The translations under genes were made by a program, and so were the position numbers. A stretch of 64,000 nt of DNA from an uncultured Christensenellaceae bacterium. Lineage in GTDB: Bacteria > Bacillota > Clostridia > Christensenellales > UBA3700. The DNA lies in contig CALWHF010000001.1 in assembly GCA_944380305.1 (NCBI GenBank), positions 201,600 through 265,599 of the forward strand. The letters are read 5' to 3'. The stretch's first letter is position 1. Each line of letters opens with the position of its first letter. This document shows positions 26,246 to 35,561 of the stretch, piece by piece. Under the pieces are notes generated by a model. It was not told the origin of the DNA. It was given only the letters and a program-made list of their open reading frames with translations, and did not search any database.

Positions 26246-27064
26246 TTATTTGTTGGAGGCTAGCACCACGATCTCGTTTATCAGTTCGCTCAGTTTGCCT
26301 TCTACAGCCTTGCTCTCTGCCTGCACGTCGAGATGGCTGAGCTTGCCGCCGCCGAGACCGCACGCCTTATTGCTGATGAAGGATAGTCCCAGGACCTTTA
26401 TGCCCATATGCACCGCCGCGATCGTCTCTATCGCCGTGCTCATTCCTACCGCGTCCGCACCCATGGCACGCGCCATGCGTACTTCTGCGGGCGTCTCGAA
26501 ATTCGGACCGGGGAACTGAATGTAAACTCCTTCTTTGAGCTCGAGTCCCGCTTTTTTCGCAGCGACTTTGGCAAGATCTCTCAATCCCGCGTCGTACGCC
26601 TCGCTCATATCGGGGAATCTGTCGCCGTAAGACGGATCGTTCTTGCCTATAAGCGGAGACGGCACAAGCGAAATGTGGTCGGTTATCATCATTATGTCGC
26701 CCGTATCGAGATCTTCTCTGATACCGCCTGCGGCGTTTGTCAGAACGAGTGCCTTGACTCCCATTCTTATCATAAGGCGAATCGGGAGCACTGCCTCCTG
26801 CGGAGTGTATCCTTCGTAATAGTGCACTCTGCCCTGCATGACGACGACGGGCACGCGGTTGATGTATCCGAAAACGAATCTGCCGCTGTGTCCCTGTACC
26901 GTGGAAACGGGCATTCCCTGAATGCTGTTGAACGGCACGCTGTATACACTCTCGATGTTTTCAGCGACGGCTCCCAGCCCCGTGCCGAGCACGATGCCTA
27001 TCTGCGGCTTGAAGTCGACGCGCATATGAAGGCTTGCGTACGCCTTTTCGATCCTTTTCCACAT
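26246..27064 (-). CDS. punA: Purine nucleoside phosphorylase
   Basis: Splits purine nucleosides with phosphate to free base and (deoxy)ribose-1-phosphate. I chose the ATG giving 272 residues (MWKRIEKAYASLHMRVDFKP), the usual trimeric (PNP family 2) length. Motifs: IGIVLGTGLG, GHSGRFVFGY, VLTNAAGGI, FPGPNFETPAEVRMAR and GMSTAIETIAA. The start is 5 bases past the pyrE stop; no clear ribosome binding site is seen, so coupling with pyrE is likely. Confidence 0.92.
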   Translation of the reverse strand: MWKRIEKAYASLHMRVDFKPQIGIVLGTGLGAVAENIESVYSVPFNSIQGMPVSTVQGHSGRFVFGYINRVPVVVMQGRVHYYEGYTPQEAVLPIRLMIRMGVKALVLTNAAGGIREDLDTGDIMMITDHISLVPSPLIGKNDPSYGDRFPDMSEAYDAGLRDLAKVAAKKAGLELKEGVYIQFPGPNFETPAEVRMARAMGADAVGMSTAIETIAAVHMGIKVLGLSFISNKACGLGGGKLSHLDVQAESKAVEGKLSELINEIVVLASNK

Positions 27065-27069
27065 AGGCT

Positions 27070-27660
27070 TTACTTGGTAAAGACTCTTGAACCGGGCTTG
27101 GTCAGCTCGATCTTGCCCTCTTTGCAGAGCGGGCATTCGTCGGGCTCGTACGAAGTGATGTCCATACTGATAAGGTTGACGAACTTGACGCCGAAGTCCA
27201 CTTTACCGTTGCTCCTGTCCACGAGAGACGCGACCGCGGTGACTTCGCCGCCCGCCTCTTTGACCAGCGCGATGACTTCCTTGACCGAACCGCCCGTAGT
27301 CACGACGTCTTCGCAAACGACGAACTTAGTGCCCTTTTCGATCGTGAAACCGCGACGCAGAGTCATGACCCCGTTCTCGCGCTCTGCAAAGATATTGGGT
27401 TTGCCGAGCTGTCTCGCGACCTCGTATCCCATAAGGATACCGCCGATAGCGGGCGAGATCACGACGTCGACCTCGACGTTGCTCTCGGTCAGTTTCTCGG
27501 CGAGAGCCTTGCACAGTTGCTCGCTCGCCTTCGTGTCGACAAACACCTTCGCGCTCTGCATATAGGTGTCGGAATGTCTGCCCGAAGTCAGTCTGAAGTG
27601 TCCTTTGAGTATCGCACCCGTGCTGCGATAAACTTCGAGTGCCTGTTCTTTAGTCATCAT
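27070..27660 (-). CDS. pyrE: Orotate phosphoribosyltransferase
   Basis: Joins orotate to PRPP to give OMP, the fifth step of UMP synthesis. It has 196 residues. The PRPP-binding motif is [18 protein letters not shown], and SGRHSDTYM near the N terminus is the orotate site. The C-terminal C-x2-C (ECPLCKEG) is common in this subgroup. Two adjacent Met codons are possible; the first has a GGAGG site at 8 bases. Confidence 0.94.
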   Translation of the reverse strand: MMTKEQALEVYRSTGAILKGHFRLTSGRHSDTYMQSAKVFVDTKASEQLCKALAEKLTESNVEVDVVISPAIGGILMGYEVARQLGKPNIFAERENGVMTLRRGFTIEKGTKFVVCEDVVTTGGSVKEVIALVKEAGGEVTAVASLVDRSNGKVDFGVKFVNLISMDITSYEPDECPLCKEGKIELTKPGSRVFTK

Positions 27661-27720
27661 ATCATTGTCCTCCCGATAGATGTTGAATTGTATTTTTTGT
27701 TTATCCGTGTCGATAAAACG

Positions 27721-28629
27721 CTAGTTGAGTATCAAAGTACCCACAAGGTCGTTTATATCGACGTCGTTTTCGGAAACGTATTTTTCGAGATCCTTCGCTA
27801 TGTCGTACGCAGCGGTCGGATCGGTGAAATTAGCCGTACCCACCTGCACCGCGCGCGCTCCGCATATCATGAATTCCAGTACGTCCGTATAGGTCGTTAT
27901 GCCGCCGAGTCCTATTATGGGAATCTTCACCGCGTTGTAGCAGTCCCATACCATCTTGAGCGCGACGGGTTTCACGCAGGGACCCGAAAGACCGCCGTTG
28001 TTGTTCGCGAGCACGGGTCTTCTCGTCTTATAGTTGACCGCCATGCCCGAAAGCGTATTGATAAGCGATACCGCGTCCGCACCTCCCTCCTCTGCCGCTC
28101 TCGCGTTGTCCGCGATACAACTGACGTTGGGCGACAGCTTGGTTATCACGGGTTTTTTGCAGACGTTCTTCACCGCGCGCGTGACCTCTTCGACGTTCTT
28201 CGGAAGTACGCCGAAAGCCATGCCGCCCTGCTTGACGTTGGGGCAGGATATGTTGAGCTCGACCATATCCGCGCTGCTCTCGTTTATCCTCTCTCCCATG
28301 GCTATGTAATCGTCGAGAGTCGAGCCCGCGATGTTCGCTATCACTACCACGCCTTCTTTCGCGAGCCTCTTGTCGTCCTCGGCGAGATAATGATCTATGC
28401 CCGGGTTCTGAAGTCCGACGCTGTTGAGCATTCCGCCGTACGTCTCTGCGACGCGGGGAGGAGGATTGCCCTCTCTCTTTTTCAGAGTCAGACCTTTTGT
28501 GCAGATACCGCCTAGAGCGGAAAGCGGATAAAACTCCCCGTATTCCTTGCCGAAACCGAACGTGCCGCTCGCGGTTATTATCGGGTTTTTGAATTCCACG
28601 CCCGCTATGTTTACTTTGAGATTACTCAT
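27721..28629 (-). CDS. pyrD: Dihydroorotate dehydrogenase, type 1B catalytic subunit
   Basis: Oxidises dihydroorotate to orotate with FMN, passing electrons through PyrK to NAD+. I chose the ATG giving 302 residues (MSNLKVNIAGVEFKNPIITA). Class 1 features: the catalytic Cys in VELNISCPNVKQGG, and IIGLGGITTYTDVLEFMICGA at the FMN phosphate site. It overlaps pyrK by 4 bases (ATGA), which supports the two-subunit type. Confidence 0.95.
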   Translation of the reverse strand: MSNLKVNIAGVEFKNPIITASGTFGFGKEYGEFYPLSALGGICTKGLTLKKREGNPPPRVAETYGGMLNSVGLQNPGIDHYLAEDDKRLAKEGVVVIANIAGSTLDDYIAMGERINESSADMVELNISCPNVKQGGMAFGVLPKNVEEVTRAVKNVCKKPVITKLSPNVSCIADNARAAEEGGADAVSLINTLSGMAVNYKTRRPVLANNNGGLSGPCVKPVALKMVWDCYNAVKIPIIGLGGITTYTDVLEFMICGARAVQVGTANFTDPTAAYDIAKDLEKYVSENDVDINDLVGTLILN

Positions 28630-29390
28630 AGCACCACCTCGTCGAGAAGGAAAACGGGACCGTCCTTGCACACCCTGACGTAACCCTCGCCGTCCGCCCG
28701 TCTGACCTTGCAGTTGCAGACGAGGCACGCGCCTATGCCGCAACCCATACGCTGTTCGAGCGAAACGTATATCGGCGTTTTTACGCCGTCAAAGCACTTC
28801 TTCACCGCCTTGTACATGACTTCGGGCCCGCAGACGAATATCTCGTCGGGTCTCATCTCGTCGTACGCTTCGCGCGCGACCGTCGTAACAAAACCCTTTT
28901 TGCCGTAACTGCCGTCGTCCGTCGCCACTGTGACCGAGGCGCACTTTTTGCCGAGCTCTTTTTCAAGCACGACCTTGCCCTTGTTTGCAAAACCGATGAA
29001 CGCGTGTATCTCTTTGTCGGGATTGGCTGTCGCTATTGCGGGAAGTACCGCGACGCCCATGCCCCCGCCTATCAACATGATCTTTTTTCCCTCAGGCGCA
29101 TATCCGTTGCCGAGCGGCAGGAGCACGTTGAGTTTATCTCCCGCTTTCACTCCGGTCAACACCTCGGTGCCGCCGCCCACTACCGCGTAGCAGGCGTCCG
29201 CCGTCTTTTTTTCGGCGTCGAAATCGCAGATACAGAAAGGTCTTCTCAGCACCCTGCTCCTGTCGGGGAGTTTTATGTCGAGAAACTGCGCGCCCTTTAT
29301 CCCGTCGAGATCGTCGAACGCCAGCGTCATATACCATATCCCGTCAGAGACGGGCACGTTTTTGAGTACGGTAGCGATCCTGTCTTTCAT
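28626..29390 (-). CDS. pyrK: Dihydroorotate dehydrogenase electron-transfer subunit
   Basis: Carries FAD and a [2Fe-2S] cluster and links PyrD to NAD+. I chose the ATG giving 254 residues (MKDRIATVLKNVPVSDGIWY). RPFCICDFD is the FAD site and LIGGGMGVAVLPAIA the NAD site. The C-terminal Cys cluster is C-x4-C-x2-C plus a later Cys (MGCGIGACLVCNC, VRVCKDGP). It overlaps pyrF and pyrD by 4 bases each. Confidence 0.95.
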   Translation of the reverse strand: MKDRIATVLKNVPVSDGIWYMTLAFDDLDGIKGAQFLDIKLPDRSRVLRRPFCICDFDAEKKTADACYAVVGGGTEVLTGVKAGDKLNVLLPLGNGYAPEGKKIMLIGGGMGVAVLPAIATANPDKEIHAFIGFANKGKVVLEKELGKKCASVTVATDDGSYGKKGFVTTVAREAYDEMRPDEIFVCGPEVMYKAVKKCFDGVKTPIYVSLEQRMGCGIGACLVCNCKVRRADGEGYVRVCKDGPVFLLDEVVL

Positions 29391-30292
29391 TTGATGCACC
29401 TTGTCAGATCCTTCTGCATATCGAGAGCCGCCTTCAGAGCCGCGTCCTTGTAGTTGAGCCCCGCGTACTGCTCTTTCTTGTACGCGCAAAGTATGCCGCG
29501 CGACGAGTTTACGATGCCGCCTATGCCGTTTTCGAAACACACGGCGAGATCTTCCGCCTTGCCGCCCTGCGCGCCGTAGCCCGGGATCAGGAAGAACAGA
29601 TGCGGATGTGCCGCCCTTATCCTTGCCGCCTGCTCCTTGTGCGTCGCGCCCACGACCGCGCCGACGGACGAATATCCGTATTTGCCGACGAGGTTCTTTC
29701 CCCAGTCGTCCACGAGGTCCGCCATTGCGTCGTAAAGGGTCTCCTTGTCGCCGAGAGGCTTATCCTGAAGTTCTCCGCTGGCGGGATTGGAAGTCTTGAC
29801 GAGCACGAATATGCCCTTGTCGTTCGCCTCGCAGTCCGCTACGAAAGGCTTTACGCCGTCGCTGCCGAGATAGCCGTTGACCGTCACGAAATCGCTCTCG
29901 AACGGAGTGACCTTGACGCCGTTCGCAAGCTGTGTCGCGCCGAGGTATGCCTTGCTATACGCCGCCGCGGTGCTGCCGATGTCGTTGCGTTTTATGTCCG
30001 CGATCGCGATCATGCCGTTAGCGCGCGCGTATGCGATCGTGTCTTTGAAAGCGCGCATGCCCGCAACGCCGTACATCTCGTAATACGCGACCTGCACTTT
30101 TACCGCGGGAACGACGTCCTTGAGCGCGTCCACGAGATCGAAGTTGAATTTCGTGATATAGTTTGCCGCGTCGTCGAGAGTCAGGCATTTTTCCTTCATC
30201 TCGTCGGGGAGATAGTCCACGCAGGTGTCGAGACCTATCACGGACGGGTTATCCGTTCTCTTTATAGCGTCTATGAGTTTGTCGATTATCAT
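29387..30292 (-). CDS. pyrF: Orotidine 5'-phosphate decarboxylase (type 2)
   Basis: Converts OMP to UMP. It has 301 residues, the longer type 2 form. The catalytic motif is AIADIKRNDIGSTAAAYS; the phosphate site is near PGYGAQGG and GGIVNSSRGI. The start lies one base past the pyrC stop, so ribosomes can reinitiate. Confidence 0.94.
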   Translation of the reverse strand: MIIDKLIDAIKRTDNPSVIGLDTCVDYLPDEMKEKCLTLDDAANYITKFNFDLVDALKDVVPAVKVQVAYYEMYGVAGMRAFKDTIAYARANGMIAIADIKRNDIGSTAAAYSKAYLGATQLANGVKVTPFESDFVTVNGYLGSDGVKPFVADCEANDKGIFVLVKTSNPASGELQDKPLGDKETLYDAMADLVDDWGKNLVGKYGYSSVGAVVGATHKEQAARIRAAHPHLFFLIPGYGAQGGKAEDLAVCFENGIGGIVNSSRGILCAYKKEQYAGLNYKDAALKAALDMQKDLTRCIK

Positions 30293-30293
30293 A

Positions 30294-31556
30294 TCATACC
30301 TCTTTGTATTTTATCTTGCCGTCCACCAGCGTATAGCGTACCTTGCCGTACACTTCCTTGCCGTGGAAGGGCGTGTTTTTGCCTTTGGAGAAAAACTTGT
30401 TCTTGTCTATCGTATACTTCGCGTCGAGATCGACGAGAGTTATGTCCGCGAGAGCTCCCTCTTTCAGCGCGCCGCATTCTATGCCTACTATGCCGGCGGG
30501 ATTTGCCGTCATCAGCTCGCTGAGCTTTTCGAGCGTTATCGCGCCGCTCCTGACCAGCGTCGTATACGACAGCGCGAAAGACGTCTCTATGCCGCTTATG
30601 CCGTTCGCCGCGCCGATCAGCCCGCCCTCCTTCTCGTGTTTTGCGTGCGGAGCGTGATCGGTAACTATCGCGTCCACCGTGCCGTCCTTTATCGCCTCTA
30701 TCATCGCGAGGCGGTCGCTTTCTTCTCTCAGCGGAGGATTGACCTTCGCGTTCGCGTCCCCGCCCTCGAGCAGAGCGTCGGTAGCCGCGAAATAGTGCGG
30801 GCAGGTCTCGCAGGTGACTTTCACGCCGCGGGCTTTCGCCTCCCTGATAAGCTGCGCGCTGCCTTTTGTGCTTATGTGCGCGATATGGACTCTCGCGCCG
30901 AGCGTCTCGGCAAGCACTATGTCGCGTGCGACCATTACCTCTTCGCTCGCTCTCGTAATGCCCTTGTATCCCGCGAGTGTCGCCGTGAATCCTTCGTTCA
31001 TCACGCCGTCGTTGACCAGCGACAGATCCTCGCAGTGACTGATCACGGGCATATTGAACCCTCCCGCGTATTCGAGCGCGATCCTCATGAGCTGCGCGCT
31101 CTCCACGGGTCTGCCGTCGTCCGAGAACGCGACCGCGCCCGCCTCTTTGAGCTTGCCCATCTCGGTTATCGTCTCGCCTTTCTGCCCCACGCTCACCGCG
31201 GCTATCGGGTAGACCTTCGCGAGATCGACCTCTTTCGCTCTGTCCTTTATATACCTCACGATGTACTTGTTGTCCGTTACGGGATTGGTGTTGGGCATGC
31301 AGCATACCGCGGAAAATCCTCCCGCGACAGCCGCCCTGGAGCCGCTCTCTATATCCTCTTTGTATTCGTAGCCCGGTTCGCGCAGATGGACGTGCATGTC
31401 CACGAATGCGGGCAAAGCGGTCAGCCCATCAGCGTCTATCACCTTGCAGTCTCCCGCATCGATGTCCGCGGCGATCTTCTCTATCCTGTCGCCGTCTATC
31501 AGTACGTCTCTTTTTTTGCCGCCTACCAGCGCGGATCTTATAAGCAATTTCTTCAT
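30294..31556 (-). CDS. pyrC: Dihydroorotase
   Basis: Cyclises carbamoyl aspartate to dihydroorotate. It has 420 residues, class I type. Metal ligands: DMHVHLREPG, PVISHCEDLSL, HIAHIST and VTDHAPHAKHEKE. The C-terminal strand YTLVDGKIKYKEV closes the small beta domain. Its ATG is one base past the pyrB stop. Confidence 0.95.
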   Translation of the reverse strand: MKKLLIRSALVGGKKRDVLIDGDRIEKIAADIDAGDCKVIDADGLTALPAFVDMHVHLREPGYEYKEDIESGSRAAVAGGFSAVCCMPNTNPVTDNKYIVRYIKDRAKEVDLAKVYPIAAVSVGQKGETITEMGKLKEAGAVAFSDDGRPVESAQLMRIALEYAGGFNMPVISHCEDLSLVNDGVMNEGFTATLAGYKGITRASEEVMVARDIVLAETLGARVHIAHISTKGSAQLIREAKARGVKVTCETCPHYFAATDALLEGGDANAKVNPPLREESDRLAMIEAIKDGTVDAIVTDHAPHAKHEKEGGLIGAANGISGIETSFALSYTTLVRSGAITLEKLSELMTANPAGIVGIECGALKEGALADITLVDLDAKYTIDKNKFFSKGKNTPFHGKEVYGKVRYTLVDGKIKYKEV

Positions 31557-31557
31557 A

Positions 31558-32466
31558 TCAGCCCTCCAGTACCCATTTGAGCAGTGCCATGCGGGTAGCC
31601 ACGCCGTTGGTGACCTGTATATCCTTGTAGCAACATTCGTCTTCGCAGAGCGCGTACGAGAATTCCACGCCCCTGTTGACGGGACCCGGGTGCATCGCGA
31701 TCGCGCCCTTGTTCGCGAGTTTCATCCTCTCGGGATTTATGCCGAAGAAACGCGCGTATTCGCCGTAGCTCGGGAAGAGTCCTTTTTTCTGCCTTTCTAG
31801 CTGAATCCTGAGCCCCATTATAACGTCGCTGCCGATAAAAGCGTCTTCTATCGACGAGCAGACCTCACAACCAAGTCTTTCCGCCGCCTGCGGTATCATC
31901 GTCGGAGGACCGTAAACTCTGACTTTCGCGCCCATCGTAGTCAGCGAAACTATGTTGCTTCTCGCGACACGGCTGTGTTTCACGTCGCCGATTATCGTCA
32001 CGGTCAGCCCTTCGACCCTGCCGAATTTTTCGCGTATCGTGAACAGATCGAGAAGGGCCTGTGTCGGATGCGCGTGCAAGCCGTCGCCCGCATTGATGAC
32101 GCTGCACTTCACGTTGTCGGCGAGATATTTAGGAGCACCCGACGAAGAATGACGTATGATTATCGCATCCGTACCCATAGCCTCTATCGTCCTGCCCGTA
32201 TCGAGTATGCTCTCGCCCTTCTGCACGCTCGAAGTTGCCACGTCCACGACCGTTACGGTCGCGCCGAGATACTTGCAGGCGTCTTCGAAGGAACACCTCG
32301 TCCTCGTGCTGTTCTCGTAGAAAAGGGTCGCAACGCTCCTGCCTTTGAGAATATCGCAGGTCTTGTTGTCAGACAAAACCTGTTTCTTCATGACTGTTGC
32401 GTCGTCCATAAGCCTTGTGAGCGTTTCCGCGCTCACGCCGTCCATACACAAGAAATCTCTTTTCAT
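31558..32466 (-). CDS. pyrB: Aspartate carbamoyltransferase catalytic subunit
   Basis: Makes carbamoyl aspartate, the committed step of pyrimidine synthesis. It has 302 residues. The carbamoyl phosphate site is FYENSTRTRCSFE, HPTQALLDLFTI is the second conserved block, and HPGPVNRG closes the active site. There is no pyrI regulatory subunit next to it. It is the first gene of the pyr operon, with a GGAGG site before the ATG. carA, carB and pyrR are not in the window. Confidence 0.96.
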   Translation of the reverse strand: MKRDFLCMDGVSAETLTRLMDDATVMKKQVLSDNKTCDILKGRSVATLFYENSTRTRCSFEDACKYLGATVTVVDVATSSVQKGESILDTGRTIEAMGTDAIIIRHSSSGAPKYLADNVKCSVINAGDGLHAHPTQALLDLFTIREKFGRVEGLTVTIIGDVKHSRVARSNIVSLTTMGAKVRVYGPPTMIPQAAERLGCEVCSSIEDAFIGSDVIMGLRIQLERQKKGLFPSYGEYARFFGINPERMKLANKGAIAMHPGPVNRGVEFSYALCEDECCYKDIQVTNGVATRMALLKWVLEG

Positions 32467-32502
32467 TTATCCTCCGTGAGTAAAAAATCCGTTATCTTGA
32501 TA

Positions 32503-32531
32503 ATTTTACCATATATGCGCGCAAAAATAAA
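32503..32531 (-). promoter_or_regulatory. Possible promoter of the pyr operon
   Basis: Minus strand: extended -10 TGG-TAAAAT (-10 at 32503-32508), with only a weak -35 (TTTATT) at 17 bases. The leader to pyrB would be about 30 bases, with no room for a PyrR attenuator. Control, if any, would have to act at initiation. Confidence 0.4.
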
Positions 32532-32673
32532 GGGCTTGAACGAACTTTGGAAAATTTGCGCGCGAATAAACGCGAAATCGCGCGCTTCGCACCCGTAAGC
32601 GTACGGATCGACTCGGTACGGTCGCGGTTCAGGGCGTCGGACGACCGCAGACCTCTTCGCAGCCGCGACGGCA

Positions 32674-32710
32674 TAAAAAAAGAATCGGCACAGCCTTTCG
32701 ACCGCGCCGA
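32674..32710 (-). terminator. Terminator of the ferredoxin gene
   Basis: Minus strand: an 11-bp stem (TCGGCGCGGTC with GGCTGTGCCGA, three wobble pairs) around a GAAA tetraloop, followed by TTCTTTTTTT. It lies 28 bases past the ferredoxin stop. Confidence 0.85.
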
Positions 32711-32738
32711 CCCGTCTTGCTTTTTCAGATCGTGCGAA

Positions 32739-32909
32739 TTACTCCTCGCTGATGACTTCAACGGGGCAGCCCGCAGCACAGGTGCCGCAGCTGATGCAAG
32801 CGTCCGCGTCGATAACGTACTTGTCGTCGCCCTCAGAAATCGCTTCAACGGGGCAATTAGCAGCGCAGTTACCGCACTTTATGCAACCATCTCCGATAAC
32901 GTATGCCAT
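32739..32909 (-). CDS. 2[4Fe-4S] ferredoxin
   Basis: A 56-residue clostridial-type ferredoxin with two C-x2-C-x2-C-x3-C-P clusters (CIKCGNCAANCP and CISCGTCAAGCP), each near a VEAIS or VEVIS segment. The two halves are clear internal duplicates. The start MAYVIGDG follows a GGAG site. It carries low-potential electrons for anaerobic enzymes such as pyruvate:ferredoxin oxidoreductase or hydrogenase. It is monocistronic, with its own promoter and terminator. Confidence 0.96.
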   Translation of the reverse strand: MAYVIGDGCIKCGNCAANCPVEAISEGDDKYVIDADACISCGTCAAGCPVEVISEE

Positions 32910-32943
32910 TTTCGTAAATCTCCTTTTTAGATTTTGTGATTAG

Positions 32944-32972
32944 ATTATATCACACGACCCCCGCATTGTAAA
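32944..32972 (-). promoter_or_regulatory. Promoter of the ferredoxin gene
   Basis: Minus strand: -35 TTTACA (32967-32972), 17-bp spacer, -10 TATAAT (32944-32949) with an extended TGA. The leader is about 28 bases. Strong expression is expected. Confidence 0.8.
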
Positions 32973-33029
32973 CCTTTTCCAAAAAAATTGCCCCCGCGTT
33001 TTGGTTAGCAATGCCTAACTCGGATAAAG

Positions 33030-33053
33030 AAAAAAAACGCCTCGTCAAGGCGT
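33030..33053 (-). terminator. Terminator of the rex-to-ricT operon
   Basis: Minus strand: ACGCCT pairs with AGGCGT around 5 bases, then eight T residues. It begins 9 bases past the ricT stop and closes a seven-gene unit. Confidence 0.85.
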
Positions 33054-33062
33054 CTTTTCGTT

Positions 33063-33941
33063 TTATTCTTCCAGCTTTTTCAGCTCTTTTTCGTACTGTT
33101 CCTCTTCCTTGCTGACCCTCTGTTTCTGCGGCGCGCCGACGACCTCGAATTCGCCCACTTCGAAATAATCGTTTATCACTCCGTCCTCGTTCTGGATCGC
33201 TACTTTTACCCTGCGTTTGAGCATATCCGTCTCCTCGACTCTGCCGTTACCTTTAGCCGTGGAAACGAGACTGCCGACCTTGGGCAGAAGTTTCGCGGTC
33301 TCGACGTAATAATCGTTCTCGTACCTGAGACAGCACATCAGCTTTCCGCACATACCGCTGACCTTGGTGGGATTGAGCGATATGTTCTGATTCTTTGCCA
33401 TCTTGACTGTGACCTTTTCGTAGTCGGACAGATGCGTGATGCAGCAGCACGGTCTGCCGCACATCGCGAGCGCGCCCCTCATCTTGATGTCGTCGCGTTC
33501 GTAGATCTGTCTCAGCTCTATCCTCATGTGCATTACGCTCGCTATGTCCTTGACCAGCTCTCTGAAATCCACTCTGCCGTCAGCGGTAAAGCTGAACACT
33601 ATCTTGGAGCGGTCGAACGTGTATTCCGCGTCCACGAGTTTCATCTTGAGTCCGTGCTTGGCGATCTTCTTGTTGCAAAGCTCCATCGCGGACGCCTTCA
33701 TGTCGATATTCTCCTGCGCCCTCTTGTCGTCCTCGGGCGTAGCCTTGCGGATCACTGGTTTGAGCTGTCCTTTGATCGCAGAATCGTCCACCGTCCTGTT
33801 CGCGGCGACGACCTTACCGTATTCCTGTCCTCTTACCGTCTCGACTATCGCGTTATCGCCCGCTTCGAATTTTATCCCCTTGGGGTCGAAGTAGTACGTC
33901 TTCGGATTGGACGGAAATTTTATTTCCACTATTTCCGGCAT
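33063..33941 (-). CDS. ricT: PSP1-domain protein RicT (YaaT)
   Basis: RicT belongs to the Ric (Y-) complex, which in Bacillus carries [4Fe-4S] clusters and helps RNase Y process mRNAs. I chose the ATG giving 292 residues (MPEIVEIKFPSNPKTYYFDP) behind GGAGG. The PSP1 C-terminal domain has the Cys-rich motif ALAMCGRPCCC and SGMCGKLMCCLRYE. It overlaps holB by 13 bases, matching the Bacillus tmk-holB-yaaT neighbourhood. RicA and RicF genes are not in the window. Confidence 0.92.
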   Translation of the reverse strand: MPEIVEIKFPSNPKTYYFDPKGIKFEAGDNAIVETVRGQEYGKVVAANRTVDDSAIKGQLKPVIRKATPEDDKRAQENIDMKASAMELCNKKIAKHGLKMKLVDAEYTFDRSKIVFSFTADGRVDFRELVKDIASVMHMRIELRQIYERDDIKMRGALAMCGRPCCCITHLSDYEKVTVKMAKNQNISLNPTKVSGMCGKLMCCLRYENDYYVETAKLLPKVGSLVSTAKGNGRVEETDMLKRRVKVAIQNEDGVINDYFEVGEFEVVGAPQKQRVSKEEEQYEKELKKLEE

Positions 33942-34903
33942 AGATATTTTACCTCCAAAATTCCTATAAACAGCGCGTCTGCGATCGACTGCGGATTGCA
34001 GTTGCTCTCGCTCATGCGCTTGCACTTGATTATCAGATCGAGTATGTTGACGAGAGTGGGATAATCGTACTCTCCCTTCATTGCGTCAAGCTCCTCGAAA
34101 CCCTTTTCCACTGCCCCTCTTTCAGCCGCGAGAATGAGCCTGAACACCGTCTCGGCAATATCGAGATAGCCGTCGATATTCGACTTGTCTATCTTGAGTC
34201 TCAGCAGCTGTCCGTCCAGCTTTTTCGTAGACGACAAATTGCGTATAACAGACACGAGCAGGGAAAATTTTTCTCCGAATGCACTGTCGTCGTACAGCTT
34301 TTTTGCACGCGTCAGATTGCCGAATCCGCACACCGCCGCCCTTGTCGCGGCGCGTGTCGTCTCCTCGTCGGGCTCTTCGGTTTTTTCGGTCAGCACGCCG
34401 TATATCTGCGCCGCCGTAAACCCCTCGAAATACAGCTTCTTGCAACGCGAAAGTATCGTCGCGAGCACCGCCGTCTGCTGACTCGCACCCAGTATGAAAA
34501 CCACATCCTCGGGCGGCTCTTCGAGCGTCTTCAGAAATTTGTTCTGAGCTTTCTCGTTCATGCCCTGCATATCCGTGACGACGTACACTTTCTTATCGCC
34601 GTCGAACCCCGTGAAATAGCTGTCCTCTATAAGCTCGGATACGTCGTCGACGGAGATCTTTTCGCTCTCGTTTATCTTCAGCGCGACGTATGCCCCGTCG
34701 TTTATCTTCTCGCAGACTTCGCACTCGTCGCAACCGCCGTTGGGGCACAGCGCGACTTTCGCGACCATTCTGCAAAGAGTCCTGCGCGCCGTTTCGTCAT
34801 CCGAAATTATCAGATAACAATGATTGAGCACGCCTCCCTTCTTGTCTGCCGAGACGGTAAGGTACGGTCTCGAATTTTTCAGAAGTCTCTCTGTCTCGGT
34901 CAT
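33929..34903 (-). CDS. holB: DNA polymerase III subunit delta' (HolB)
   Basis: Part of the clamp loader. A 324-residue AAA+-like protein with the zinc module CPNGGCDECEVC (about 53-64), the conserved NKFLKTLEEPPEDVVFILGA and the sensor 1 region ATILSRCKKLYF. It has no intact P-loop, as expected for delta'. It starts one base after the tmk stop, the usual tmk-holB pair. Confidence 0.88.
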   Translation of the reverse strand: MTETERLLKNSRPYLTVSADKKGGVLNHCYLIISDDETARRTLCRMVAKVALCPNGGCDECEVCEKINDGAYVALKINESEKISVDDVSELIEDSYFTGFDGDKKVYVVTDMQGMNEKAQNKFLKTLEEPPEDVVFILGASQQTAVLATILSRCKKLYFEGFTAAQIYGVLTEKTEEPDEETTRAATRAAVCGFGNLTRAKKLYDDSAFGEKFSLLVSVIRNLSSTKKLDGQLLRLKIDKSNIDGYLDIAETVFRLILAAERGAVEKGFEELDAMKGEYDYPTLVNILDLIIKCKRMSESNCNPQSIADALFIGILEVKYLCRK

Positions 34904-34904
34904 A

Positions 34905-35531
34905 TCACTTCACCGAAGTCCTCTTTCTCAATACGTCTATCACCGTATCCCACACCGTGTCGGCGTCTCTGGACGCATCGACGCATACTATCCTTTCGGG
35001 GTATCTCGCCGCGACTTCTTTGTAGCCCTCGTAGACTTTCTCGTGGAATTCGATGCTCTGGCTCTCCAGTCTGTCGTCCGCGTCCGCTCCGCCCTTTCTC
35101 GCGAACGCATCGCGCGGGCTGAGATCGAGAAACACGGTAACGTCGGGCACGACGTCTCCGCACGTCAGCCTGTTGAGCTCGTCTATAAAATCCATTCCGA
35201 GTCCCCTTGCCGACCCCTGATACGCAAACGTAGAGTCCGTAAATCTGTCGCAAATCACGTTTATACCGCTTTCGAGCGCGGGTGCGACGACTTCTCCGAG
35301 CAGCTGCGCGCGTGCGGCGGAATACAGCAACGCCTCGCACTTGCCGTTCATCTTGTCGTTCTCTTTGCTGAGCAGCATCGCGCGTATTTTTTCGGATATT
35401 ACGGTGCCGCCGGGCTCTCTCAGGAACAGAGCCTTCTGCCCCGTCTTCTCGAGATAACGGCGCAGCCTCTCGACCTGAGTGGTCTTGCCTACGCCCTCGC
35501 AACCTTCGAACGTGATAAAACTTCCTTTCAT
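34905..35531 (-). CDS. tmk: Thymidylate kinase
   Basis: Phosphorylates dTMP to dTDP. It has 208 residues. The P-loop is FEGCEGVGKTTQ (about 8-19), the dTMP site is DRFTDSTFAYQGSARGLG, and DVTVFLDLSPRDAFARK precedes the lid. It lies 30 bases after the decarboxylase stop and just before holB. Confidence 0.95.
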   Translation of the reverse strand: MKGSFITFEGCEGVGKTTQVERLRRYLEKTGQKALFLREPGGTVISEKIRAMLLSKENDKMNGKCEALLYSAARAQLLGEVVAPALESGINVICDRFTDSTFAYQGSARGLGMDFIDELNRLTCGDVVPDVTVFLDLSPRDAFARKGGADADDRLESQSIEFHEKVYEGYKEVAARYPERIVCVDASRDADTVWDTVIDVLRKRTSVK

Positions 35532-35561
35532 AATCCCTCTTCGCGCGCTATGCGCACAATA

